NCBI RefSeq assembly: GCF_003626575.1
Contig: NZ_RBDY01000002.1
Coordinates: forward strand, 1 to 64,000
Reading direction: 5' to 3'
Origin: Streptomyces radicis
GTDB taxonomy: Bacteria > Actinomycetota > Actinomycetes > Streptomycetales > Streptomycetaceae
DNA: 64,000 nt
Made by a program: the position numbers and the translations under genes. The notes under the pieces were generated by a model. It did no database searches, had not been told where the DNA came from, and saw only the letters and a list, made by a program, of their open reading frames with translations. Shown in pieces: positions 8,888-17,931 of the stretch (positions within the stretch are counted from its first letter, which is position 1; each line of letters begins with the position of its first letter).

Positions 8888-9484
8888 TGAAAGAATGCAT
8901 GGACCGCCGCATGGGTGTTTGCTGACAGGCCCATGCTGCCACGGGAGGGGCGGGAACGGGGCATGACCGTGAGGTAGTTCGCCCGCGTGGCGAACTACCC
9001 TGTGCGCTCCCCGGTGTGAAGGACGGGATTACCGGGGCCCGTGGGGCGACTCCGGGGAAACCGACCATTTTCGGCCAAAGTCTGGCCGAGGAACGGCCCA
9101 TGGCGCGGGCGCGCGGGGGCAGGTGACGTCGTGGTCCGGGAGACGCTGGCCGCCTCCCGGACCAGGCCACCGTCCGCGGGGAATGAGACGGTGGCTTCCC
9201 CCGGCCCGCTGGTCCCTCGGGACAACGGGCCGACCCACGCGCTGTCCATCGAAGCGGCCCCGCCCCCGACTGCCCAGAGCGCACGGGCGGGCGCACGGCC
9301 ACATGCCGGGAGCACAGTCACGGCGCCGACCCGACGCTCGTACACATGTACGGTCATAAACACGCCATCCGGGATCCACCCCCTTAACGGTCAGCAGGCG
9401 CCGAACTACGCTGGGTTGGCGGAGGCACGGAAAAGCCCTGCGCTGGTCGCGGGGCTGCCGTTGGTGTGTGTCAGGGGTGCGCGC
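8888..9484. other. Long divergent intergenic region
   Basis: About 600 bp between the asparagine-synthase-like gene (leftward) and the developmental regulator (rightward). Open frames through it show no family character or good ribosome sites. The one clear structure is the perfect palindrome at 8973-8999. The stretch nearest the regulator (about 9340-9420) is AT-richer, as expected for a promoter. I see no lasso-type precursor gene here. Confidence 0.6.
8973..8999. repeat. Perfect 11-bp inverted repeat with 5-bp centre
   Basis: GGTAGTTCGCC (8973-8983), CGCGT, GGCGAACTACC (8989-8999). The arms match without error. The site sits about 100 bp ahead of the leftward asparagine-synthase-like gene and about 490 bp ahead of the rightward regulator. 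No T-run follows on either strand, so an operator fits better than a terminator. It resembles the spaced palindromes used by TetR- and GntR-type dimers. Confidence 0.6.
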
Positions 9485-10897
9485 ATGTCCAGGGAACAAC
9501 GCGGGCCGAACGAAAAGCTGGGCGCGGTTCTGGCCCTCGCGGGGATCAGCAACGCCGGACTCGCCCGGCGCGTCAACGACCTCGGCGCACAGCGGGGATT
9601 GACGCTGCGCTATGACAAGACATCGGTCGCGCGCTGGGTCACCAAGGGCATGGTGCCGCAGGGCTCGGCACCGCACCTGATCGCCGCCGCCATCAGCAGC
9701 AAGCTGGGCCGCCCCGTGCCGCTGCACGAGATCGGCCTGGCCGACACGGACCCGGCGCCCGAGGTGGGGCTCGCGTTCACCCGGGACGTGCCGGGGGCCG
9801 TGGCCTCCGCGACCGAGCTGTACCGGCTCGACGTCTCGCCGGGCAAGGGCATCTGGCAGACGCTGGCCGGGTCGTTCGCCATCAGCGCCTACGCGACGCC
9901 CGTCTCCCGCTGGCTCATAAGCCCCGCCGACGTCTCCGTCGCCCGCGACGGCGTCGCCGCGCCGCGCGACGGCGGGATCGGGCGCGTGGGCCACTCGGAC
10001 GTCTCCAAGCTGCGCGAGGCGGCGCAGGAGGCGCGCCGCTGGGACTCCAAGTACGGCGGCGGCGACTGGCGTTCGTCGATGGTGCCGCAGTGCCTCCGCA
10101 CCGACGCGGCGCCGCTCCTGCTCGGCAGCTACACCGACGAGGTGGGCCGCTCCCTCTTCCGCGCCACGGCCGAGCTGACCCGCCTCGCCGGGTGGATGGC
10201 GTTCGACACGGGCCAGCAGGAGGCCGCCCAGCGGTACTACATCCAGGCGCTCAGGCTCGCGCGCGCGGCGGCCGACGTGCCGCTCGGCGGGTACGCGCTG
10301 GCGTCGATGTCGCTCCAGGCGGTCTACCGGGGCTTCGCCGAGGAGGCCGTCGACCTGGCCCAGGCCGCCCTCGAGCGGAACCGCTCGCTGGCCACCGCGA
10401 AGACGATGAGCTTCTTCAAGCTGGTGGAGGCGCGCGCGCTGGCCAAGGCGAAGGACGCGCCGGGCTGCGAGTCCGCGCTCAACGCCGCCGAGGGCTGGCT
10501 CGAACGGTCGCGTGACGGCGACGGCGACCCCGGCTGGCTCGACTTCTACAGCTACAACCGCCTGGCCGCCGACGCCGCCGAGTGCTACATCGACCTCAAC
10601 GTCCCCGGGCAGGTGCGGCGTTTCACCGAGCACGCGCTGTCCGAGCCGACCGAGGAGTTCGTCCGCTCGCACGGGCTGCGCCTCGTGGTGGCCGCGGTCG
10701 CCGACCTCGAGGAGGGGAACCTGGACGCGGCGTGCGCCAAGGGCGCGCGCGCCGTCGAGGTCGCGGGGCGCATCTCGTCGGCCCGCACGACGGACTATGT
10801 GCGCGACTTACTCTCCCGCCTCGCGCCCTACGCGGACGAGCCGCTGGTCAAGGAGCTCCAGGAGCAGGCCCGCCCGCTCCTGACCGCTCCGGCATGA
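9485..10897 (+). CDS. Sporulation-associated regulator (HTH plus TPR-like helices), contains one TTA codon
   Basis: 470 aa from the ATG at 9485. The first 100 residues look like a lambda-repressor-type DNA-binding domain ([22 protein letters not shown], then [14 protein letters not shown]). The rest is helical and TPR-like ([39 protein letters not shown]). This matches a class of streptomycete developmental regulators to which I believe NsdA-type proteins belong; the exact orthologue is uncertain. Codon 442 (10808-10810) is TTA, so full translation should need the bldA leucyl-tRNA. lhgO follows after 8 bp, so the two may share a transcript. The open frame extends upstream to 9041, but that part has no family character. 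Confidence 0.8.
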   Translation: MSREQRGPNEKLGAVLALAGISNAGLARRVNDLGAQRGLTLRYDKTSVARWVTKGMVPQGSAPHLIAAAISSKLGRPVPLHEIGLADTDPAPEVGLAFTRDVPGAVASATELYRLDVSPGKGIWQTLAGSFAISAYATPVSRWLISPADVSVARDGVAAPRDGGIGRVGHSDVSKLREAAQEARRWDSKYGGGDWRSSMVPQCLRTDAAPLLLGSYTDEVGRSLFRATAELTRLAGWMAFDTGQQEAAQRYYIQALRLARAAADVPLGGYALASMSLQAVYRGFAEEAVDLAQAALERNRSLATAKTMSFFKLVEARALAKAKDAPGCESALNAAEGWLERSRDGDGDPGWLDFYSYNRLAADAAECYIDLNVPGQVRRFTEHALSEPTEEFVRSHGLRLVVAAVADLEEGNLDAACAKGARAVEVAGRISSARTTDYVRDLLSRLAPYADEPLVKELQEQARPLLTAPA

Positions 10898-10905
10898 TGT
10901 GACAC

Positions 10906-12114
10906 ATGACACTGGCAGGGTACGGATGCGATGTGCTGGTGATCGGCGGCGGCGTCGTCGGGCTGGCCACGGCGCACGCGCTGCGTGAGGCGCGCCCCGG
11001 GCTCGCCGTGACCGTGCTGGAGAAGGAGGCGGCGCCCGCCCTCCACCAGACCGGGCGGAACAGCGGGGTCATCCACAGCGGCGTGTACTACAGGCCCGGG
11101 TCGCGCAAGGCGCGGTTCGCGGTGAGCGGGTCGGCCGAGCTGGTCAAGTTCTGTGCGGAGCACGGGATCCCGCATGCCACGCCGGGGAAGCTGATCGTCG
11201 CCACCGAGCCCGACGAGCTGCCCAGGCTGCACGAGCTGGCCCAGCGCGCCCGGCGCAACGGCGTTCCGGTGCGGGAGCTGGGACCCGCGCAGATCGCGGA
11301 GTACGAGCCGGCGGTCGCGGGCATCGCGGCGCTGCGCGTGGAGAGCACGGGCCAGTGCGACTTCGCGGCGGTCGCGCGGCAGCTGGCGCGGCTGGTGGAC
11401 CTGCGGACCGGCGCGGAGGTCGTGGCCGTGGACCGGCGCGTGGGCCGGGGTGTGGCGGTGCGCACCCGGCGCGGGGAGGTGCTGAGGGCGCGCGCGTTGG
11501 TGAACTGCGCCGGGTTGCACAGCGACCGGATCGCGCGCCTGGCGGGCGACGACCCGGGGCTGCGGATCGTGCCGTTCCGCGGGGAGTTCTACCGGCTGAG
11601 GGCCGAGCGGGCGTCGCTGGTGCGGGGGTTGGTCTACCCGGTGCCCGACCCGGCGTTCCCTTTCCTGGGCGTCCATCTGACGGCGGGGCTCGACGGCGAG
11701 GTGCACATCGGGCCCAACGCCGTGCCCGCGCTGGCGCGTGAGGGCTATGACTGGCGCACGGTGGGGGCGCGCGAGCTGGCGGACGAGCTGGCGTACCCCG
11801 GCGTGTGGCGCATGGCGCGGCGCCACTGGCGGTATGGCGCGGGGGAGTTGCGCCGTTCGCTGTCCAAGCGCGCGTTCACGGCGGCGGTGCGGCGGCTGCT
11901 GCCCGGGATCACCGAGCGCGACCTGCTGCCGTCCCCCGCCGGGGTGCGCGCCCAGGCGGTGCTGCCGGACGGGAGCCTGGCCGACGACTTCGAGATCGCC
12001 GAGGCCCCCCACACGGTGCATGTGCTCAACGCGCCGTCCCCCGCCGCCACGGCGTGCCTCCCCATCGGCCGCGAGGTCGCCACACGCCTGCTGGACGGGC
12101 CTGGGCTCGCGTAG
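10906..12114 (+). CDS. lhgO: L-2-hydroxyglutarate oxidase
   Basis: 402 aa, the normal length. FAD-dependent enzyme of the DAO fold that oxidises L-2-hydroxyglutarate to 2-oxoglutarate, a metabolite-repair step. The N-terminus has the FAD Rossmann motif VLVIGGGVVGLATAHAL, then VLEKE, and HQTGRNSGVIHSGVYY, a signature of this subgroup. A later NCAGLHSDRIARLAG is the second FAD contact. ATG at 10906 lies 8 bp past the regulator stop, which suggests co-transcription. The next gene converges. Confidence 0.92.
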   Translation: MTLAGYGCDVLVIGGGVVGLATAHALREARPGLAVTVLEKEAAPALHQTGRNSGVIHSGVYYRPGSRKARFAVSGSAELVKFCAEHGIPHATPGKLIVATEPDELPRLHELAQRARRNGVPVRELGPAQIAEYEPAVAGIAALRVESTGQCDFAAVARQLARLVDLRTGAEVVAVDRRVGRGVAVRTRRGEVLRARALVNCAGLHSDRIARLAGDDPGLRIVPFRGEFYRLRAERASLVRGLVYPVPDPAFPFLGVHLTAGLDGEVHIGPNAVPALAREGYDWRTVGARELADELAYPGVWRMARRHWRYGAGELRRSLSKRAFTAAVRRLLPGITERDLLPSPAGVRAQAVLPDGSLADDFEIAEAPHTVHVLNAPSPAATACLPIGREVATRLLDGPGLA

Positions 12115-12160
12115 CGGGAGCGCGCGCCCGGCGCTGTCCCCGCGCGCCCCCGGCGCGCCC

Positions 12161-13480
12161 TCAGCGCTCGTAGGCCGCGAGGCGTAGGCCCTCAGAGCCT
12201 TCGCGCGTCACCGGGGTCAGCGTGTAGAGCTGGTGGCCGTCGAACGCCACCGTCACCTCGTCCGACGAGCGCTCGGGGTCGAGCGGGACGCGCCCCGCCG
12301 GGGACTCCGCGCCGTCGGGCGCGTCGAGCCGGAACAGCCGCAGCCCGTCGTCGTTCACCGGGTGCGCGAGCAGCGGCCTGCCGTCGCCGTCCACGCCGAA
12401 CAGCTGGGTGGCCGACGGCAGCTCGGCGCTCCAGCGGCGTTCGCCCGTGGCCAGGTCGTAGCCCGCGAACGACGTGTCGCTCTCCCGCGTGAACAGCACC
12501 TCGCCCGTCACCGCAGCCATCTCGGGGCGCACCCGGTCGCGCGGCAGCCGCCACGCCTCCTCGCCGGTCTCCGCGTAGGCCACCAGGTCATCGCCCTGGA
12601 ACAGCAGGACCGGGTCGCCCGCCAGGATCCCGCTGAGGCCGAGCGCGGGGTCGGTGACCGGGTGCGTCCACTCCAGGGCCCCGGTGTCCGCGTGGTAGAC
12701 GCTCAACTCCCGTTCGCCCCCGGGGTCGTCGGCACCGCCGCAGCGGGTCAGGACCGCGACGCGCGAGCCGACGTGCGTCGCGGACAGCGGCTCGCGCCCG
12801 CCCTGGCACAGGGGGATGCCGCCGTCCTCGGGCGGGGCGGGGAACGCCAGCGGCTCGCCGGTCCCGACGGCGAAGCGGTGGAAGCCCTCGACGGCGCCCG
12901 TCGCCTCCAGGCCCACGGTGACGGCCTCCTCGCCGACCGTCACCGTCGCGTCGGCGGCCACCACCGGGCGCTCGAACCGCTCGGACCACAGCAGCGCGCC
13001 CGTCGTCGTGTCGATCACGGCGAGCACGGAGCAGTCGGCGGCGGGGGTCGCGTCCGGGCTCGCGGCGCCCTCGGCGCGGTAGAGAACGGCGCCGACGCCC
13101 GCGGAGTTGGTCGCGTCGGACGCCGCGCAGGGCCGTGTGCCGCCCATCGGCGGGTCCACCTGCCAGCGCGGCACCCCGTCCACCGTGTCATAGCCGGTCA
13201 CGCCCGCGGTCGAGACCAGCGTGACCGTGCTGTCGTGCGCCCACAGGCGCGTCGCGCGCCGGTCGGACTCGTCGGCGCCGGCGCGCACCGGGGGCGCGTC
13301 CCAGGCCTCCACAAGCTCCTCGGGCTCGCCGGTCGGCGTGGCCGTGGCCGCGACCATGTCCTCGGCGCCCGCCGAGCCGTTCTCCCGGCTGAACACCACC
13401 ACCCAGACCGTCAGCAGCGCCAGCAGCAGCACCGCCACGGGCAGCACGAACAGTCCTGTGCGGCCTTGCCCTTCACCCAT
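12161..13480 (-). CDS. Membrane-anchored PQQ-like beta-propeller protein
   Basis: 439 aa. One N-terminal membrane helix (LFVLPVAVLLLALLTVWVVV) leaves the rest outside the cell. The outer part carries repeated blade motifs of the PQQ/quinoprotein-like propeller: GYDTVDGVPRWQV, VIDTTTGALLWSE, VYHADTGALEWTHP, GYDLATGERRWSAEL. Such proteins occur widely in actinomycetes, usually as binding or scaffold proteins without a known reaction. The ATG at 13480 is preferred to one at 13504, because GGGGGA lies at proper distance before it. It diverges from trmB. Confidence 0.8.
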   Translation of the reverse strand: MGEGQGRTGLFVLPVAVLLLALLTVWVVVFSRENGSAGAEDMVAATATPTGEPEELVEAWDAPPVRAGADESDRRATRLWAHDSTVTLVSTAGVTGYDTVDGVPRWQVDPPMGGTRPCAASDATNSAGVGAVLYRAEGAASPDATPAADCSVLAVIDTTTGALLWSERFERPVVAADATVTVGEEAVTVGLEATGAVEGFHRFAVGTGEPLAFPAPPEDGGIPLCQGGREPLSATHVGSRVAVLTRCGGADDPGGERELSVYHADTGALEWTHPVTDPALGLSGILAGDPVLLFQGDDLVAYAETGEEAWRLPRDRVRPEMAAVTGEVLFTRESDTSFAGYDLATGERRWSAELPSATQLFGVDGDGRPLLAHPVNDDGLRLFRLDAPDGAESPAGRVPLDPERSSDEVTVAFDGHQLYTLTPVTREGSEGLRLAAYER

Positions 13481-13548
13481 GGCACATCCCCCGAAGTCCC
13501 ACACGTCACTGCCCGGGGCGCGCTGAACGCCCGTCGGACCGGCTCACC

Positions 13549-14415
13549 GTGTCCGACGCCGCACAGCCGCCGCTCGGTTCCTCGCCGAATCGCCGTAAAA
13601 TCGGACGCATTGTGACCGAGACCGACAGCGACCTCACCTTTCTCACGACTGAACGCGCCCGGATGTTCCCGCGGGGCGCCGGTCCCGCGCCCGATCCCGC
13701 CGGGGCGCACCACGACCGGACGATCCGCAGCTTCCAGCCGCGGCGCAGCCGGGTCACGCCCTCGCAGCGGGACGCGCTGCTGCGCCTGTGGCCGCGCTGG
13801 GGCCTGGACATCGACGGGCTCGCGCCGCTCGACCTGCCCGCGCTGTTCGGCGGGCTGCCCGTGGTGCTCGAGATCGGGTTCGGCATGGGCGAGGCGACCG
13901 CCGAGATGGCCGCGGCCGACCCGGACACCGGCATCCTCGCCGTTGACGTGCACACCCCGGGCCAGGGCCATCTGCTGCGGCTCGCCGAGAAGCGCGGCCT
14001 GACCAACGTCCGCGTGGCCAACGGCGACGCGCTCATCCTGCTGCGCACGATGCTGCCGCCGCGCGCGCTCGCCGGGGTGCGGGTCTTCTTCCCCGACCCC
14101 TGGCCCAAGAAGCGACACCACAAGCGGCGCATCATCCAGCCGGAGTTCGTCGAGCTCGCCGCCTCGCGCATGGCGCCGGGGGCGCTGCTGCACTGCGCCA
14201 CCGACTGGGCGCCCTACGCCGCGTCGATGCTCGAGGTGCTGACGGCCAGTCCGTCGTTCGCCAACGCCGCGCCCGAAGGCGCGGACGGCGTCAGGGCGTT
14301 CGCGCCAAGACCCGCGGTGCGGCCGCTGACCCGGTTCGAGCGGCAGGGGCTGGCGAAGGGGCACGAGGTGCGGGACCTGCTCTTCAGGCGGCTCGACGAC
14401 CGAGCAGACGGCTGA
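13549..14415 (+). CDS. trmB: tRNA (guanine-N7-)-methyltransferase
   Basis: Methylates G46 in the variable loop of tRNAs using S-adenosylmethionine. The SAM-binding motif LEIGFGMGEATAEMA is at about residue 105, and the family hallmark FFPDPWPKKRHHKRR at about 182, followed by HCATDWAPYA. At 288 aa it is longer than the 220-aa core because of an N-terminal tail. GTG at 13549 is used here; a GTG at 13612 in the same frame would also give a complete enzyme. PrsW follows about 140 bp downstream. Confidence 0.93.
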   Translation: MSDAAQPPLGSSPNRRKIGRIVTETDSDLTFLTTERARMFPRGAGPAPDPAGAHHDRTIRSFQPRRSRVTPSQRDALLRLWPRWGLDIDGLAPLDLPALFGGLPVVLEIGFGMGEATAEMAAADPDTGILAVDVHTPGQGHLLRLAEKRGLTNVRVANGDALILLRTMLPPRALAGVRVFFPDPWPKKRHHKRRIIQPEFVELAASRMAPGALLHCATDWAPYAASMLEVLTASPSFANAAPEGADGVRAFAPRPAVRPLTRFERQGLAKGHEVRDLLFRRLDDRADG

Positions 14416-14555
14416 GCCGCGAGCCGAGCCGCGAGCCGAGCAGACGACCGCGCTGTTGACGGCCCGTCGACGCGGGGGCGACGGGCGGGTGAAACGGTTC
14501 GCCGCCGCCGTGGGCGCATCTGTCAACGCCAGGGCGCACACCGTAAGGTCATGGC

Positions 14556-15695
14556 GTGCGCCCGTCGCTCTCCCCCACGTTCGCCACCGTGGTGCCCCTG
14601 GTGGTCTGTGGCCTGATCGTGTCGGTCCTGGTGTGGCGCGAGACCGGCGCGCCGGGATTCCTCGTCGGCCTCGGCCTCGCCCTGCTCCCCGTGCCGGTGC
14701 TGATCGGCGTCTTCCACTGGGTGGACGCGCTGGCGCCGCGCCCGTGGCGCCCGCTCGCGTTCGCGTTCGGCTGGGGGGCGTGCGTCGCGACGCTGTTCGC
14801 GCTGCTGGCCAACAACCTGCTGGTGAGCTGGCTCACCGACGACCCCGCCACCATCAGACCCACGCGCGCGGACACGTTGGAGCTGACGGTGATCGCGCCC
14901 GTGGTCGAGGAGACGGCGAAGGCGGTGGCGGTGCTGCTGCTCTTCCTCCACCGGCCGCGGGCGTTCCACAGCGTCATCGGGGGCGTCGTCACGGCCGGGT
15001 TGGCGGCGACGGGGTTCGCGTTCACCGAGAACGTCCTCTACCTGGGCAACGCCTTCACCCAGGACAGCGCCGACGGCGGGGGCGGGATGCACTCGGGGAC
15101 GCTGGTGGCGTTCTTCGTGCGGATCGTGATGGCGCCGCTGGCGCACCCGATGTTCACGGTGCTCGCCGGGATCGGCCTCGGCCTCGCGGCCACGCTCGCG
15201 CCGCACCGGCCCCCGTCGTGGCGGTGGCTGCTGCCGCTCGGCGGGCTCGCGCTCGCGATGGGGCTGCACTCGGCGTGGAACGCCGCCGCCTCGCTGAGCC
15301 TGACGGGATTCGGCGCGGTCTACGGGCTCGTGATGATGCCCGCGTTCTGCGTGCTGTGCTGGCTGGTCGCCTCCGCGCGGCAACGGCAGCTGCGGGTGGT
15401 GCGGAAGACGCTGCCGCTCTACGCGGCGGCGGGCTGGGTGGCGCCGGGGGATCCCGAGGCGCTGGCGTCGCTGCGGGCGCGCTCGGCCGCGCGCCGGCGC
15501 GCGCGGGAGGCGCACGGGTCCACGGGGTGGCGCGCGATGGCGGGCTACCAGGCGGCGGCGACGTCGTTGGCGCTCCTGCGGCACCGGGCCGAACGCGGCG
15601 CGGTGCGGCCCGACTTCGTGGCGGCCGAGCGGGAGCTGCTGTCGCGGCTCGCGGAGCATCGGGCGGCGGTGACGCCGCCGGTGAGCGCGCCGTAA
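14556..15695 (+). CDS. PrsW-family intramembrane glutamic protease
   Basis: 379 aa. Several membrane helices fill the first 290 residues (VVPLVVCGLIVSVLVW, GFLVGLGLALLPVPVLIGVF, FGWGACVATLFALLANNLL, and more). The catalytic signature PVVEETAKA is near residue 112, and GFAFTENVLYLGNAF and HSAWNAAAS complete the family motifs. PrsW enzymes cut membrane proteins, including anti-sigma factors, within the membrane. The C-terminal 90 residues are cytosolic and Arg-rich. GTG at 14556. Whether it acts on the membrane-tethered sigma protein at 4976 is open. Confidence 0.88.
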   Translation: MRPSLSPTFATVVPLVVCGLIVSVLVWRETGAPGFLVGLGLALLPVPVLIGVFHWVDALAPRPWRPLAFAFGWGACVATLFALLANNLLVSWLTDDPATIRPTRADTLELTVIAPVVEETAKAVAVLLLFLHRPRAFHSVIGGVVTAGLAATGFAFTENVLYLGNAFTQDSADGGGGMHSGTLVAFFVRIVMAPLAHPMFTVLAGIGLGLAATLAPHRPPSWRWLLPLGGLALAMGLHSAWNAAASLSLTGFGAVYGLVMMPAFCVLCWLVASARQRQLRVVRKTLPLYAAAGWVAPGDPEALASLRARSAARRRAREAHGSTGWRAMAGYQAAATSLALLRHRAERGAVRPDFVAAERELLSRLAEHRAAVTPPVSAP

Positions 15696-15741
15696 GGGCC
15701 GCTGCGGGGCTTGAGGCGGCGGCGCCCCAGAGGGCTGCCGG

Positions 15742-16713
15742 TCAACGCAGCGACAGGCGCAGGCCGTCGCGGCTCTTGGCGTGGCCCAGGATCCACTGCC
15801 GCTCCTCGGCACGGAGCTGACCGGGGACGGCGAAGCCGAAGAGGTCGATCCGGGGGTTCACGTCGAGGTGGTCGAGCAGCCGGGCCACGGTGAACCCCGT
15901 GGTCGGCTCGGCGGCCCAGCGGACCTCGCCGATCAGCGCGGGGTCGCGGACCGGGCGGCTGAGCGACAGGTCGCCGACGTAGGACTGCGCGCCCGCGACC
16001 AGCCGCCCGCGGATCGCCGCGCGCCACTGCGCGGGCCGCTCGCCGAACACCAGCCGCGTGCGCGCCCGCCGCCGCCACCCCGGGCCGCCGCTGCGGTGCG
16101 ATACGGCGTGCACGTCGACGCGTTCGCCCGTTCCCTCGCGGTGGGTCTGGAACGAGTCGACGCGCACCACCAAGTCGTAGGCGTCGATCGCGGCGCCGAG
16201 GCCGCTGGCGGCCACGCTCTCGCCGTTGGCCACGACGCAGACGGAGCGGCCCGCGAGCTGGGCGCGGAACGCGTCCACGCCGATCGGGTCGCCGCCGTCG
16301 AGCGGCAGCTCGTGGTCGAGCCGGTGGCCGGTGAGCGTCTCGAACCGTCCCTGCGCGTGCATGGCGTCCTCCTCGCGCCCGTCCGCCTCGAGCGCCTCCG
16401 CGCGCAGCCGCCACGCGCCGCCCGCGCCGGGGCGCAGCGCCACGGCGCTGTCGGCCAGGCGGCGCGCCAGCCGGATCTCCCCGGCGTCCAGGGCGCGGCG
16501 CCCGACATTCAGCAGGGCCTCGAACGAGCGGTCGACCGACGGCTCGAACGTCGTGTGCTCGGCCACGAGCGCGCCGACGGCCGCGACGAGCTCGGTGCGC
16601 TCCGCCGGGGTCGGCCCTTCGAGGGAGACGAGGTGTGCGGCGCACTCGCGCACGCACGCCGTGAGGAGATCCTCCGCGCGCGCGAGGCTTCCGGGTCGCA
16701 GCCTGACCTTCAT
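15742..16713 (-). CDS. GT29-like (sialyltransferase-fold) protein with helical N-terminus
   Basis: 323 aa. The N-terminal half is helical with a TPR-like repeat (ARRLADSAVALRPGAGGAWRL). The C-terminal half has SVCVVANGESVAASGLG followed by AIDAYDLVVRVDSF, which resembles the nucleotide-sugar-binding L-motif of family 29 sialyltransferases (conserved Gly, Asn and Ser, then the D-x-V-x-R-x element). A later EPTTGFTVARLLDHL resembles the S-motif. CMP-sialic acid use is not proven; the fold match is to the family, not to a known activity. The ATG at 16713 is preferred to 16758. It diverges from the gene at 16846. Confidence 0.6.
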   Translation of the reverse strand: MKVRLRPGSLARAEDLLTACVRECAAHLVSLEGPTPAERTELVAAVGALVAEHTTFEPSVDRSFEALLNVGRRALDAGEIRLARRLADSAVALRPGAGGAWRLRAEALEADGREEDAMHAQGRFETLTGHRLDHELPLDGGDPIGVDAFRAQLAGRSVCVVANGESVAASGLGAAIDAYDLVVRVDSFQTHREGTGERVDVHAVSHRSGGPGWRRRARTRLVFGERPAQWRAAIRGRLVAGAQSYVGDLSLSRPVRDPALIGEVRWAAEPTTGFTVARLLDHLDVNPRIDLFGFAVPGQLRAEERQWILGHAKSRDGLRLSLR

Positions 16714-16845
16714 ACTCTCGACTGTGCACGCCGGTCGGGCTGCCCGTGTGACTGCCAAGCACCGGCAAGGTGAACGTTGCCTGTCTAGCGCTTCGCGTCA
16801 ACCGACCGTAGTGTTCCCCTCACCGTACGCGTGGGTTGGAGCGCG

Positions 16846-17427
16846 ATGTTCACCGACTACGAAGTGCAGCTGCGGGAGCGCTTTCTCGCCGCTCCCGTCT
16901 CCCCGGCCCCGGCGCCCTGGCGACCCGTCTTCCATCCCCGCCCCACCGTGCCGATCGGCGGGCTGCTCGGCATCGGCTTCGCGCCGGACCCCGCGGCGGG
17001 GCACGACCTGGTGATGGTGGTGTCACAGGGCGGGCACGGGGTGTTCGACACGACGACGGGGAAGCTGCTCGCCCGCGACCGCGACCCCGACCCCGATGTC
17101 TCCGACCCGGTGGGGCCCCTGCTGACGTGCCCGGGCCTCGGCCCGCTCGCGGGCGCGCAGATCCGCATCGCGGGCCTGCACGGCGGCGGCCTGCACGCCA
17201 CGACGGACGACGGCTGGTCCCTCGATGTCGTCAGCCCGGACTGGCCCCACCACCGCGTGCTGCTGTCCACCGACGGCGGCCTGTGCCACGGCCCGGCGGG
17301 CGGCGTGTGGTGGCACATCCACCACACCTCCCACGCGCCCCTCCGCACGGCGGGCTTCTCCCCGACGGGCCAGACCCTCGCGGTCGCGACGGCGACGGAC
17401 CTGACCCTGCTGACCCGGGCGCCGTGA
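16846..17427 (+). CDS. Conserved protein of unknown function
   Basis: 193 aa starting MFTDYEVQLRERFLAAP, with GGAG just before the ATG. I do not recognise the family. Segments such as DLVMVVSQGGHGVFDTTTG and LLSTDGGLCHGPAGGVWWH resemble beta-propeller blades, so it may be a small propeller-like or beta-rich cytosolic protein. No signal peptide, membrane helix or cysteine-rich site. Codon use matches the neighbours. The Vsr gene starts 33 bp after its stop. Confidence 0.65.
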   Translation: MFTDYEVQLRERFLAAPVSPAPAPWRPVFHPRPTVPIGGLLGIGFAPDPAAGHDLVMVVSQGGHGVFDTTTGKLLARDRDPDPDVSDPVGPLLTCPGLGPLAGAQIRIAGLHGGGLHATTDDGWSLDVVSPDWPHHRVLLSTDGGLCHGPAGGVWWHIHHTSHAPLRTAGFSPTGQTLAVATATDLTLLTRAP

Positions 17428-17459
17428 GGGCGTTCGGCGGGGCGCGGCATGATGGGCGG

Positions 17460-17876
17460 ATGCCCACCGCGTCGAGCCCCGCCGTCGCCGCCAGGATGAG
17501 CCGCCAGGCCCGCCGTGACACCCGCCCCGAGCTGGCCGTTCGCCGCCTCCTGTACGCGGCGGGGCACCGTTACCGCCTCCAGCGGAAGGTCCCCGGCATG
17601 CCGCGGCGGACGATCGACATCGCCTTCCCCGGCGCGCGGGTCGCGGTGTTCCTCGACGGGTGCTTCTGGCACGGCTGCCCCGAACACGCCACCTCGCCCC
17701 GGGCGAACGGGGCGTGGTGGCGCGCGAAGCTGGACACCAACGTCGCCAGGGACCGGGAGACGACCGCGCGGCTGACCGATGAGGGCTGGCGCGTCCTGCG
17801 CTTCTGGGAGCACGAGTCCCCGGAGGTCGTGGCGGGCGAGGTGGCGCGCGTGGTGGGGGAACGGCGGGCGGGGTGA
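17460..17876 (+). CDS. vsr: Very short patch repair endonuclease
   Basis: 138 aa, the usual length. Vsr nicks 5' of the T in T:G mismatches that arise when 5-methylcytosine deaminates. The core IDIAFPGARVAVFLDGCFWHGCPEH carries the catalytic Asp and the zinc-binding His/Cys set; DTRPELAVRRLLYAAGHRYRL is the family N-terminus; and WRVLRFWEHE follows. The ATG at 17460 lies 33 bp after the preceding gene. No cytosine methyltransferase is next to it in this window, so any partner must lie elsewhere. Confidence 0.9.
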   Translation: MPTASSPAVAARMSRQARRDTRPELAVRRLLYAAGHRYRLQRKVPGMPRRTIDIAFPGARVAVFLDGCFWHGCPEHATSPRANGAWWRAKLDTNVARDRETTARLTDEGWRVLRFWEHESPEVVAGEVARVVGERRAG

Positions 17877-17931
17877 GCCGTCGGGGCAACGCGCGGGCGT
17901 GGCCGGCGCGTCGGGCGGGTGGGGTCGCGGG

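Noticed and set aside
8896..8967. Small frame next to the lasso-cyclase-like gene as precursor peptide
   Set aside because: Only about 23 codons, with no leader motif or ring-forming residue at a proper place, and on the opposite strand.
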